The position numbers and the translations under genes were made by a program. From the NCBI RefSeq assembly GCF_030815585.1, contig NZ_JAUSWY010000001.1:4092001-4156000 (forward strand): a DNA stretch of 64,000 bases. The letters run 5' to 3'. The DNA comes from Arthrobacter pascens (lineage in GTDB: Bacteria; Actinomycetota; Actinomycetes; Actinomycetales; Micrococcaceae). Every line of letters begins with the position of its first letter. Position 1 is the stretch's first letter. Positions 8,927 to 16,501 of the stretch are shown in pieces. Below the pieces are notes generated by a model, which did not search any database, was not told the origin of the DNA, and saw only the letters and a list, made by a program, of their open reading frames with translations.

Positions 8927-8937
8927 TTGTCTGACAA
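8927..8937. promoter_or_regulatory. GntR (FCD) operator upstream of its own gene
   Basis: TTGTCTGACAA fits the TNGTNNNACNA pattern known for FCD-type GntR/LldR regulators. It lies 45 bases before the GntR ATG. A site differing at one base (TTGTTTGACAA) precedes the ABC importer at 10426. Confidence 0.6.
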
Positions 8938-8982
8938 TCTGCAATTTTCGCAGTGATCGAACATCTAGCAATTGGGGAAGCC

Positions 8983-9699
8983 ATGGCGGAAACGCAGCTG
9001 TCACCAGAGCCTGCAACCCTTCCAGGAAGGGTTGCGCCGGTCGCCTCGGTATCCCGCAGGGACGGCGTGATTAATGAAATCCGACGTGCCGTGGTCCTCG
9101 GGTCGATCAAGCCGGGCGAAAAGCTGACGGAAGTGCAACTCTCGGAGTGGCTCAGCGTCAGCCGGCCCACGGTCCGCGAGGCCCTCAACCAGATGGCACA
9201 GGAAGGGCTGTTGGTCCAGGAGCCCTACCGCGGGCTCCGGGTAGCCACCCTGGACGCCGCCGCCATCATGGATCTGGCAAACACCAGGATGGCCCTGGAC
9301 ATGCTCGCGGCCGCCGCCATCGTCGACGACGAGTCCGGGCGCCGAATGCGCATGGTTGAGGACGGTTGGCGCGAGTACAGCCGGCTGGCCATGGACCCGG
9401 ACCCGGTGGTGCAGCACGAAAACCACGTTGCCTTCCACCGAAAGATCTGGGCGGCATCGGAGAACGCCTTGTTGCTGCGCCTCTGGCCGGTCACGGAGGC
9501 CCACGTCACCATCATCCTCGCGCAGGACCAGGCGACCCGCGCCGACCCTGCGCGTGCGCACCGAGTGCACGAGAAGCTGGTGGAGGCCATCCGGACCAAG
9601 GATATGGACGTCATCAAAAAGGCCTTCACGGAACACACGATCGACAGCGCGGAGGAACTCATCGCGCTCTTGGGCCCCACACTGAGTAAGGAGAAATAA
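8983..9699 (+). CDS. GntR family regulator, FadR/FCD subfamily
   Basis: 238 residues from ATG 8983, which has GGGGAAG just upstream; GTG 8953 is in frame but lacks a leader. The winged HTH covers about residues 25-90 ('RRDGVINEIRRAVVLGSIKP', 'LSVSRPTVREALNQMAQEGL'). An all-helical FCD ligand domain follows, with metal-site residues such as 'ENHVAFHRKIW'. It heads the hydroxyproline-type catabolic block, with the first SDR gene 6 bases downstream, and is the probable local repressor acting on the two TTGTyTGACAA sites. Confidence 0.9.
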   Translation: MAETQLSPEPATLPGRVAPVASVSRRDGVINEIRRAVVLGSIKPGEKLTEVQLSEWLSVSRPTVREALNQMAQEGLLVQEPYRGLRVATLDAAAIMDLANTRMALDMLAAAAIVDDESGRRMRMVEDGWREYSRLAMDPDPVVQHENHVAFHRKIWAASENALLLRLWPVTEAHVTIILAQDQATRADPARAHRVHEKLVEAIRTKDMDVIKKAFTEHTIDSAEELIALLGPTLSKEK

Positions 9700-9705
9700 C
9701 AGCAA

Positions 9706-10299
9706 ATGAAGGTTCTCATTGTTGGCGCCAACGGCCTGCTCGGTTCCGCTGCGGCCACCGCGCTCAAAGAACGCCACCAGGTCATCGAAGCCTCCCGGTC
9801 CAGCGACATAACCGTGGATCTCGCCGAGCCTGACTCCATTCGGCGGATGTTTGAAGAAGTCGGCACCGTGGATGCCGTGATCTCATGTACAGGAGCTGTC
9901 CCCTTCAAACCACTGGCCGATCTCACGGAAAAGGATTTCAGGTCGGGCATCGATGACAAAGTCCTGGGCCAGGTCAACCTGGTCCAGATCGGAGCGGACC
10001 ACGTCTCTGATGGCGGCTCCTTCACCCTGACCAGCGGCGTCCTGGCCCGCGAGCCAATCCTGACCGGCGCAGCAGCATCGCTGGCCAACGGCGCCCTGGA
10101 GTCTTTCGTCATGGCCGCCGCTGCGGAGTTGCCCCGACGCATCCGCATCAACGCAGTCAGCCCCACAGTCCTGGCCGAGGCCACCGGGTACCACGAGTTC
10201 TTCCCCGGCTTCTCCCAGGTACCGGCAGAGACAGTCGGCCGGGCCTACGTGAAGTCCGTGGAAGGCATTCAGACAGGGCAGATCTACGCCCTGGACTAG
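9706..10299 (+). CDS. Short SDR-like NAD(P)-binding protein lacking the classical catalytic pair
   Basis: 197 residues. The N-terminal Rossmann motif is 'VGANGLLGSAAATALKE', and 'AVISCTGAVPF' replaces NNAG. Where classical SDRs have Tyr-x-x-x-Lys, the sequence reads 'TGAAASLANGALESFV', with no Tyr or Lys, as in a short SDR subgroup of about 200 residues. It starts 6 bases after the GntR stop, so the two form one unit ended by the hairpin at 10326. Its role beside hydroxyproline genes is unclear: it may reduce a pathway intermediate by other chemistry or act as a binding protein. Confidence 0.75.
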   Translation: MKVLIVGANGLLGSAAATALKERHQVIEASRSSDITVDLAEPDSIRRMFEEVGTVDAVISCTGAVPFKPLADLTEKDFRSGIDDKVLGQVNLVQIGADHVSDGGSFTLTSGVLAREPILTGAAASLANGALESFVMAAAAELPRRIRINAVSPTVLAEATGYHEFFPGFSQVPAETVGRAYVKSVEGIQTGQIYALD

Positions 10300-10325
10300 C
10301 TTCATCCCCACCCGCAACCCCCCGG

Positions 10326-10363
10326 GGGCTGGCCGCCAACATTGGCGGCCAGCCCTCTTTTTT
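10326..10363 (+). terminator. Intrinsic terminator after the GntR-SDR unit
   Basis: A perfect 14-bp stem (GGGCTGGCCGCCAA with its complement), very short loop, and TTTTTT at 10358-10363. Confidence 0.9.
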
Positions 10364-10425
10364 GCCCTTTTTCAAAAAAAGTACTGGACGTGGTGCGGCT
10401 CACAGGGTTAGTGTTTACACACAGA

Positions 10426-10440
10426 TTGTTTGACAAACAA
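10426..10440. promoter_or_regulatory. GntR operator before the ABC importer operon
   Basis: TTGTTTGACAAACAA is a perfect 7-1-7 palindrome and contains TTGTTTGACAA, matching the site before the GntR gene at 10 of 11 bases. It lies in the 305-base region between the upstream terminator and the binding-protein gene, next to an AT-rich 'gtgtttacaca' element. Confidence 0.65.
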
Positions 10441-10604
10441 ACAACCAAACCACCACTGGCGGCCACCACTGTGGCCCCCTTCCCCGAAGACCTACGGCGC
10501 AAAGCGCCTCTTGGGCCGACGGGTATTCATTCAGCTGGCGGCCCAGGTATAAATCAGAAGCCGCCGCGGGCCGGCAACCCGTTTCCCGTAAAGAGGGTTT
10601 AACC

Positions 10605-11456
10605 ATGACCAAAACAAGCAAGATCGTCCTGGCAGTTCTCGCCATTGCTGTGCTGTCCGTTGCCGCAGGCTTTTTCGGCAGCGGCTTCCGCGGCAACAAC
10701 GCATCCGCCTCGTCGTCCGGTTCGGCGCAGGGCACGTTCATCGAGGAAATCAAAAAGCGCGGAGAGCTCCGTGTCGGCGTCGCAATCGCTCCCCCCATGA
10801 CGGTCCAGCAGCCCGACGGCACGCTGGGAGGCCCCAACCTGATCCCCCTGGAGGAACTCGCCAAGCAGCTCGGCGTGAAGCTGGTTCCCGTTCCGGCCGA
10901 ATGGAAGAACATCGTGGCCGGCCTACAGGCCAACCGCTATGACTTCGCAGCAAACCTGGATTACACCGTGGAGCGTTCGCTCGCGATCTCCTTCACGAAC
11001 CCCGTCTACGAGTACCCCGGCGTGTTCATTGTGAAGGCAAATTCGCCCCACTCCACTTCCGAACAGATCATCCAGAGCGGCGGCCAGATCGCAACCGCCC
11101 AGGGTTCAGCCCCTGAAGCGACGTTGAAGGGCCTCACCTCCAACATCATGGCCATGGATTCCTACTCGAATGCGATCTCGGCCATCCAGTCGGACCGGGC
11201 CGTTGCAGAGTTCGCTGATCTGCCCACGGCGGAGTCCCAGGCGCAGGCGGACAAGTCGCTGAAAATCGTTGTGTCGGAGCCCGAAATCTACTCAGGCACG
11301 GCCGCCTACGGCGTTCCTGCCACCATCGACAGCCGTTCGCTGCAGATTGTGAACATCGCCATTGAGCGTGCACAGAAGAGCGGCACGCTGGCTCAGGCCT
11401 ACGCCAAGGTCAACTACTTCGAGGTGGACAACCTCGGGGACCTCCTCAAGAAGTGA
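10605..11456 (+). CDS. ABC transporter substrate-binding protein, amino-acid type (family 3)
   Basis: 283 residues with an N-terminal hydrophobic segment (residues 6-25) acting as signal or membrane anchor; no lipobox Cys is present. The mature part has the family 3 motifs 'RGELRVGVAIAPPMTVQQPD', 'LKGLTSNI' and 'AVAEFADLPTAESQ'. It is the first gene of an operon encoding permease, ATPase and five or more catabolic enzymes, so it most likely captures the pathway substrate, proposed as hydroxyproline. AGAGGG lies 8 bases before the ATG. Confidence 0.87.
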   Translation: MTKTSKIVLAVLAIAVLSVAAGFFGSGFRGNNASASSSGSAQGTFIEEIKKRGELRVGVAIAPPMTVQQPDGTLGGPNLIPLEELAKQLGVKLVPVPAEWKNIVAGLQANRYDFAANLDYTVERSLAISFTNPVYEYPGVFIVKANSPHSTSEQIIQSGGQIATAQGSAPEATLKGLTSNIMAMDSYSNAISAIQSDRAVAEFADLPTAESQAQADKSLKIVVSEPEIYSGTAAYGVPATIDSRSLQIVNIAIERAQKSGTLAQAYAKVNYFEVDNLGDLLKK

Positions 11457-11506
11457 CGAGTAAAAAAGTGACCTGCCAAGAGACCCTGCCAAGGAGCTAG
11501 GACGTC

Positions 11507-12244
11507 ATGAACTATAACTTCGACTGGGACGTGGTTGCCCGGGCATTGCCTGCAATGATGCAGGGCCTGGGCATCACCCTCCAGATCACACTCATCACCA
11601 TCGTCATCAGCATGGTGCTCGCCGTCCCTGTGGCGGTGGGCCGTATGTCAAAGATCGAGGTCATCCGCTGGGCCGCCCAGGGATACATCGAGATCTTCCG
11701 CTGCACGCCGCTCCTGGTCCAACTTTTCTGGATCTTCTACGCGCTGCCGGCCCTGACCGGAGTGACCCTCCCGGGTTACGCCTCGGCGGTCATCGCGCTG
11801 ACGGCCAACCTCACCGCGTTCATGGCCGAGACCTACCGAAGCGGCTTCCAGTCCGTTCCGGTTGAGCAGGTCGAAGCAGGCAGGATGCTTCAACTGAGCC
11901 GCTTCCAGCAGCTCCGCTACATCATCGTCCCGCAGGCCATGCGCCAGCAGCTACCCGTGATCCTGTCCCTGAACATCTCCCTGTTCAAAGACACGGCACT
12001 GGTTTCCACGATCGCCGTTGCTGACCTGATGTTCATCTCGAACACCATCTCCGCCCAGAATTACCGCGCCTTGGAGATCTTCACCCTCGCGGCGCTGATC
12101 TACTTCGCCATCGCTTTCCCCGTCTCACTGATCACCAGTTCCATCGAGCGGCGCATGCAGAACAACGCCGCAATGGGCGGCGCGTCCCGGACCGGGCTCC
12201 TGGCCCGCATGATGCCCGGCTCCCGTGTGGCGGTGACACGATGA
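11507..12244 (+). CDS. Amino-acid ABC transporter permease (HisM type)
   Basis: 245 residues with about five membrane helices and the permease signature loop ('FMAETYRSGFQSVPVEQVEAG' region, residues about 105-125), which contacts the ATPase. HisM/GlnP-type permeases usually dimerise; only one permease gene is present, so a homodimer is expected. Its stop overlaps the ATPase start by four bases (ATGA), showing tight coupling. AAGGAG precedes the ATG. Confidence 0.9.
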   Translation: MNYNFDWDVVARALPAMMQGLGITLQITLITIVISMVLAVPVAVGRMSKIEVIRWAAQGYIEIFRCTPLLVQLFWIFYALPALTGVTLPGYASAVIALTANLTAFMAETYRSGFQSVPVEQVEAGRMLQLSRFQQLRYIIVPQAMRQQLPVILSLNISLFKDTALVSTIAVADLMFISNTISAQNYRALEIFTLAALIYFAIAFPVSLITSSIERRMQNNAAMGGASRTGLLARMMPGSRVAVTR

Positions 12245-13110
12245 GCAACGCCGCAGTCAGTCCGCAGCTTCCCACCAACTTCCAGCAGAAGGACAATGAA
12301 GTGAGTGAACAGAAGGGCATCCGGTTGACAGCGCCGGAGCACACCGCGGGCAAGGCCGGAAACGGCCAGGTCCTGGTGGAAGCCCGCGGCCTCCAGAAGA
12401 GCTTTGGAGCCAGGAAGATCCTCCGGAATGTGGACTTCCAGATGAACAAGGGCGACATCACGGTCATCATCGGCAAGAGCGGCTCCGGCAAGTCAACGCT
12501 GTTGCGGGCACTCGCCGGACTCACGGACCCCGACGACGGCGAGATCGTCGTTGACGGACAGACAGTTTTCGCCGATAAGCAGCGCACCAAACTATGGGAT
12601 GGTGTCCGGTCGGAAGTGGGCATGGTCTTCCAGACCTACACCCTCTGGCCGCACATGAACGTTCTGGACAACCTGGTTCTGGCGCCGCGCAAGGTCCGCG
12701 GCGCCAACGCCTCGGAGTCCCGGGAACGTGCCGAAGCGGCCCTTGCCGAAGTTGGCATGGCCGAGCACATCCTCAGCAGGCCCACACAGCTCTCCGGCGG
12801 TGAACGGCAGCGTGTGGCAATCGCCCGAGCCCTGATGATGAAGCCCAAACTCCTGCTGTGCGATGAGATCACGTCGGCCCTCGACCCACCCGTCGCAGCC
12901 GAGGTCCTCGACGTCCTCCGCCGTTTGAAGGAGGAGGACGGCATCGCAGTGGCTCTGGTTACCCACGACATGGCTTTCGCTTCCAAGGCCGCCGACCGCG
13001 TGGTCTTCTTCCACGACGGCGAAATCGCCGTCAACGCCACACCGGCAGCGGCGTTCAATAACAGCGACAACCAGGACCTGAAGAAGTTTGTAGACGCCGT
13101 CCGGTTCTAG
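12241..13110 (+). CDS. Amino-acid ABC transporter ATP-binding protein (GlnQ/HisP type)
   Basis: 289 residues, longer than the usual 245 or so because of about 45 extra N-terminal residues. Walker A is 'GKSGSGKST' (residues 78-86), then Q-loop 'VFQTYTLWPH', signature 'LSGGERQRVAIARAL', Walker B 'LLLCDEITSALDP' and the switch His in 'VTHDMAF'. ATG 12241 overlaps the permease stop, but GTG 12301 has AAGGA 7 bases upstream and would remove 20 residues; either may be used. It powers import with the two preceding gene products. Confidence 0.9.
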   Translation: MSNAAVSPQLPTNFQQKDNEVSEQKGIRLTAPEHTAGKAGNGQVLVEARGLQKSFGARKILRNVDFQMNKGDITVIIGKSGSGKSTLLRALAGLTDPDDGEIVVDGQTVFADKQRTKLWDGVRSEVGMVFQTYTLWPHMNVLDNLVLAPRKVRGANASESRERAEAALAEVGMAEHILSRPTQLSGGERQRVAIARALMMKPKLLLCDEITSALDPPVAAEVLDVLRRLKEEDGIAVALVTHDMAFASKAADRVVFFHDGEIAVNATPAAAFNNSDNQDLKKFVDAVRF

Positions 13111-13124
13111 GCCCGGGACGGACA

Positions 13125-14390
13125 ATGAAAGGAAGTACAGTGCACACCGTTGTAATTGGCGGCGGCGTCATCGGCCTGACTCAGGCCTACCACCTCGCCC
13201 GCGAAGGCGAGACCGTCACCGTCATCGATGCCAGGGCCACCGGCCTGGGTGCCTCCGAAGTCAACGCCGGGTGGATCGTCCCGGCGGAGGCGGCACCCGT
13301 GCCGGGACCCGGCGTCGTTCTCCAGTCCCTTAAGTGGATGCTGCGGCCGGACAGCCCGCTCTATATCCGCCCCTCCCTACAGCCGGACTTCCTGAAATTC
13401 ATGTTCGGGATGTGGCGCCGGTCCAATTTCCAGGACCAGCGGGCCGGCTTCGAGGGACACCTGCGCCTGGCCCAGCACACCATCGAGACCTTCGACGAGT
13501 ACCGCGCCGATGGCATGGACTTCGAAATGCACAGCGAAGGCCTGCTCATGGCCTTCACGCAGAAGGAGAACCTGGAGCACCACCTGGACAACCTGGATCT
13601 TCCCAAGGCGTTTGGCCTGGACCCGCAGGTCCTGGTGGGCGACGACGTCCGGAACCACGAGCCGCTGCTCACGGATGCGGTTTACGGCGGCATCTACTTC
13701 CCGCTGGAGCGGCACGTGGATCCCGGGGCCATGGTGACGGCGCTCCACAAGCGGCTTGTCGAACTGGGCGTGCAGATCGTCGAAAATTCTCCCATTGACC
13801 GCGTCTCAAGGAACGGCAACACCGTCACGGCCGTGCACAGCGGTGAGCAGACGTTCTCTGGCGACCGGTTTGTACTCGCCTCAGGCGCGTGGACCGGCCC
13901 CCTGTCCAAGCTCTTCAAGGAACCGCTCCCGGTCCGGCCCGGCAAGGGCTACAGCGTCGAAGTTCCTGCCTACGGGCTGCGCGGCGCGGTGAACCTCTCC
14001 GACGCCAAGGTGGCCGTGACTCCGTTCAACGCCCGGCTCCGCCTTGCGGGAACCATGGAATTCGGCGGCCTGGACGAGAAGATCAACCAGGTCCGGATCG
14101 ACGCCATCCTGCGGGCGCCCCGCACGTACTTCCGCGGCTGGCAACCGCCAACCGAGGCGGTGACGCCAAGGGCTGGCATACGCCCCATGACGCCCGACGG
14201 CATGCCCGTGATCGGTTCCCTGGGCAGCCTCAGCAACACCTATGTATCCACAGGCCACGGCATGCTCGGCGTCACCCTGGCACCGGGCAGCGCGGCAGCC
14301 CTGACCGACCTCATCCTGACAGGCAGGAAGAGCCCGGCCCTGCTGCCCTTCACCTCAGCCCGTTTCCTTCGCCGCAACCACGCGGCCTGA
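13125..14390 (+). CDS. FAD-dependent D-amino-acid dehydrogenase (probable cis-4-hydroxy-D-proline dehydrogenase)
   Basis: 421 residues of the DAO/DadA family. The dinucleotide site is 'VVIGGGVIGLTQAYHLAREG' (residues 9-28), with a C-terminal FAD motif 'RPMTPDGMPVIGSL' and 'TGHGMLGVTLAPGS'. Alone this only indicates a D-amino-acid or sarcosine-like dehydrogenase. Placed between an importer, a DHDPS-family gene and a proline-racemase-family gene, it best fits oxidation of cis-4-hydroxy-D-proline to pyrroline-4-hydroxy-2-carboxylate, as in known bacterial hydroxyproline clusters. GTG codon 6 at 13140 is an alternative start. Confidence 0.82.
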   Translation: MKGSTVHTVVIGGGVIGLTQAYHLAREGETVTVIDARATGLGASEVNAGWIVPAEAAPVPGPGVVLQSLKWMLRPDSPLYIRPSLQPDFLKFMFGMWRRSNFQDQRAGFEGHLRLAQHTIETFDEYRADGMDFEMHSEGLLMAFTQKENLEHHLDNLDLPKAFGLDPQVLVGDDVRNHEPLLTDAVYGGIYFPLERHVDPGAMVTALHKRLVELGVQIVENSPIDRVSRNGNTVTAVHSGEQTFSGDRFVLASGAWTGPLSKLFKEPLPVRPGKGYSVEVPAYGLRGAVNLSDAKVAVTPFNARLRLAGTMEFGGLDEKINQVRIDAILRAPRTYFRGWQPPTEAVTPRAGIRPMTPDGMPVIGSLGSLSNTYVSTGHGMLGVTLAPGSAAALTDLILTGRKSPALLPFTSARFLRRNHAA

Positions 14391-14418
14391 AGCTTTCCTC
14401 ATCGAAAGGACTTACAGA

Positions 14419-15336
14419 ATGTCATCACGTACCAAGAAAGACCTCCGAGGCATCCTCGTCGCCGTCACCACCCCGTTCACCGAGGACGGCAGCGCAGTAG
14501 ACGAGGCCGCCCTGCAGCGCCAGGTGGAACGCCTGGTCTCGGCCGGCGTCCACGGACTCGTCCCTACGGGCACCACGGGCGAATTCACCACACTTTCGGC
14601 AGCGGAATACCGCCGCGTCATCGAGCTCTACGTCAAGGGCGCCGACGGCCGCATCCCGGTGGTCGCCGGCATCGGTGCGCTGTCCACGCAGGGCGCGATT
14701 GAGCTCTCCCAGCACGCCGAGACCGTCGGCGCCGACGCCGTGATGCTGGTCCCGCCGTTCTACGACCCCCTGGACTTCACCACCCTCAAGTCGTTCCTGT
14801 CCGCCGTGGCCGGTTCCATCTCCATCCCGATCGTCTACTACAACGTTCCGGGTGCAACCGGCGTCAAGCTCGGTGCGGAAGAAATCGCCGAACTCGGTGA
14901 CATCGACGGCATCGACTATCTCAAGGACACCTCGGGCGACGCCGTCACCCTGGCGGACCTGCTGGCTTCCCGCACGGACCGCATCAAGGCGTTCAACGGC
15001 TGGGACACCCTGACGTTCTTCGGCATCGCCAGCGGCGCCGAAGCTTCCGTGTGGGGCACCGCCGGCGTGGTGCCGGAGCTTGCCGTGGAGTTCTGGGAAG
15101 CGCTGGCCGAGAAGAAGGACCTGGACCGCGCCCGCGAGCTGTGGAAGCACCTCTGGACCATCAGCGACTTCCTGGAGTCGGTCAACTACGTGGCCGGCAT
15201 CAAGGCAGGCCTGGAACTCATCGGAGAACCGGTTGGTCCGGCGCGGCTGCCCATCCTGCCCCTTCCCGCCGAAGATCGTGAACGCTTCGCGGGTATCCTG
15301 CGGAACGCCGGAGTGCTCCCGGCAGTAGCAGCATGA
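14419..15336 (+). CDS. DHDPS-family enzyme, probable pyrroline-4-hydroxy-2-carboxylate deaminase
   Basis: 305 residues of the DapA/N-acetylneuraminate lyase TIM-barrel family: 'GLVPTGTTGEFTTLS' (substrate carboxylate loop), 'YYNVPGATG' with the proton-relay Tyr near 141, and the Schiff-base Lys169 in 'YLKDTSGD'. True dihydrodipicolinate synthase is unlikely in this catabolic setting. In hydroxyproline pathways a family member converts pyrroline-4-hydroxy-2-carboxylate to alpha-ketoglutarate semialdehyde. Its stop overlaps the epimerase start (ATGA). Confidence 0.83.
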   Translation: MSSRTKKDLRGILVAVTTPFTEDGSAVDEAALQRQVERLVSAGVHGLVPTGTTGEFTTLSAAEYRRVIELYVKGADGRIPVVAGIGALSTQGAIELSQHAETVGADAVMLVPPFYDPLDFTTLKSFLSAVAGSISIPIVYYNVPGATGVKLGAEEIAELGDIDGIDYLKDTSGDAVTLADLLASRTDRIKAFNGWDTLTFFGIASGAEASVWGTAGVVPELAVEFWEALAEKKDLDRARELWKHLWTISDFLESVNYVAGIKAGLELIGEPVGPARLPILPLPAEDRERFAGILRNAGVLPAVAA

Positions 15337-16409
15337 CCTCGCGCTCCTCCATCAGGCTCGCCCTCGACGCCATTGAGGTGCATGCAGAGGGCGAGCCGGG
15401 GCGGATCCTGACCTCCGCCGCCGGGCTCGTCCAAGGCGAGACGATGGCGGAGCGCCTGCAGTACTGCAAGGAGAACCTGGATGGGCTGCGCCGGCTCATG
15501 CTCCACGAGCCGCGCGGCTACCCGGGACTCTGCTCGGTGATTCTCCTGCCTCCAGTGAACGAAGGCTCCGATTTCGGCATCGTCGTCCTGGAGCAGGGAG
15601 GATTCACACCCATGTCCGGATCCAACACGATCTGCGCCGTAACCGCGGTGCTCGAGGCCGGCATCGTGCCGGTCCGGGGGCCTGAAACCACTGTGACCAT
15701 CGACACCGCGGTTGGTGTTGTAACAGCGGTTGCCAAAGTTCACGAGGGCAAGGTCCTGTCCGTCACCGTCGTGAACGTCCCGGCATTCGTCGTCGAACTC
15801 GACTTTCCGCTGGAGGTGCCGGAGCTCGGCACGGTTCCGGTCGACGTCGTGTTCGGTGGCCAGTTCTTCGCCCAGGCCAAAGTGGCCGACGTCGGCCTGG
15901 AACTGCACCCGGACAACGGCCGGGAGCTTGCACGGGCCGGCGCGCTCATCAAGATGGCCGCGCTGGAGCAGATCCGGGTCAGCCACCCGGATAACACGCA
16001 CATTTCCGGCGTCAACCTGGTCATGCTCCACACCGGAGATCGTGTGCCTGGCCGGCAGGACCGCAACACCGTGGTGCTGTCCAACGGCAAGCTCATTCCA
16101 AGCGACCCGTCCACATGGACCGGCGCACTGGATCGCTCCCCCTGCGGCACGGGAACCAGCGCCCGCATGGCGGCGCTGCACGCCCGCGGCCAGCTTGCTG
16201 TCGGTGAGGATTTCTCGCACCACAGCATCATCGACAGCGAGTTCATCGGCCGCCTGACAGGTACGACGACGGTCGGCGGCACGCCGGCTGTCCTGCCGAC
16301 CATCACGGGCCGGGCCTGGGTCACGGGACACAGCCAATGGGTCCTGGACCCCGCCGACCCGTTCCCCTCCGGGTACACCGTGGGCGACATCTGGGCGCCG
16401 GGCGCCTAA
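15333..16409 (+). CDS. Proline racemase family protein, Ser/Cys type (probable 4-hydroxyproline 2-epimerase)
   Basis: 358 residues. The first catalytic position, usually Cys in 'MCGH/MCGN', is Ser95 in 'GGFTPMSGSNTI'; the second is Cys271 in 'DRSPCGTGTSARMA'. Ser/Cys members are described within this superfamily as hydroxyproline epimerases, some with side activity on 3-hydroxyproline, whereas Cys/Cys members are racemases or epimerases and Thr/Cys members are trans-3-hydroxyproline dehydratases. It would interconvert trans-4-hydroxy-L-proline and cis-4-hydroxy-D-proline, the first step before the FAD dehydrogenase. It overlaps the preceding stop by 4 bases. Confidence 0.85.
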   Translation: MTSRSSIRLALDAIEVHAEGEPGRILTSAAGLVQGETMAERLQYCKENLDGLRRLMLHEPRGYPGLCSVILLPPVNEGSDFGIVVLEQGGFTPMSGSNTICAVTAVLEAGIVPVRGPETTVTIDTAVGVVTAVAKVHEGKVLSVTVVNVPAFVVELDFPLEVPELGTVPVDVVFGGQFFAQAKVADVGLELHPDNGRELARAGALIKMAALEQIRVSHPDNTHISGVNLVMLHTGDRVPGRQDRNTVVLSNGKLIPSDPSTWTGALDRSPCGTGTSARMAALHARGQLAVGEDFSHHSIIDSEFIGRLTGTTTVGGTPAVLPTITGRAWVTGHSQWVLDPADPFPSGYTVGDIWAPGA

Positions 16410-16501
16410 GGCCCTCACGTCTCACGCGGAAGGTTGCCCGGTCTCCCCCGGGCACCCGATGCCGCCATGACCACTTATCCAAACAACTGAAAGCAGGAGT
16501 T

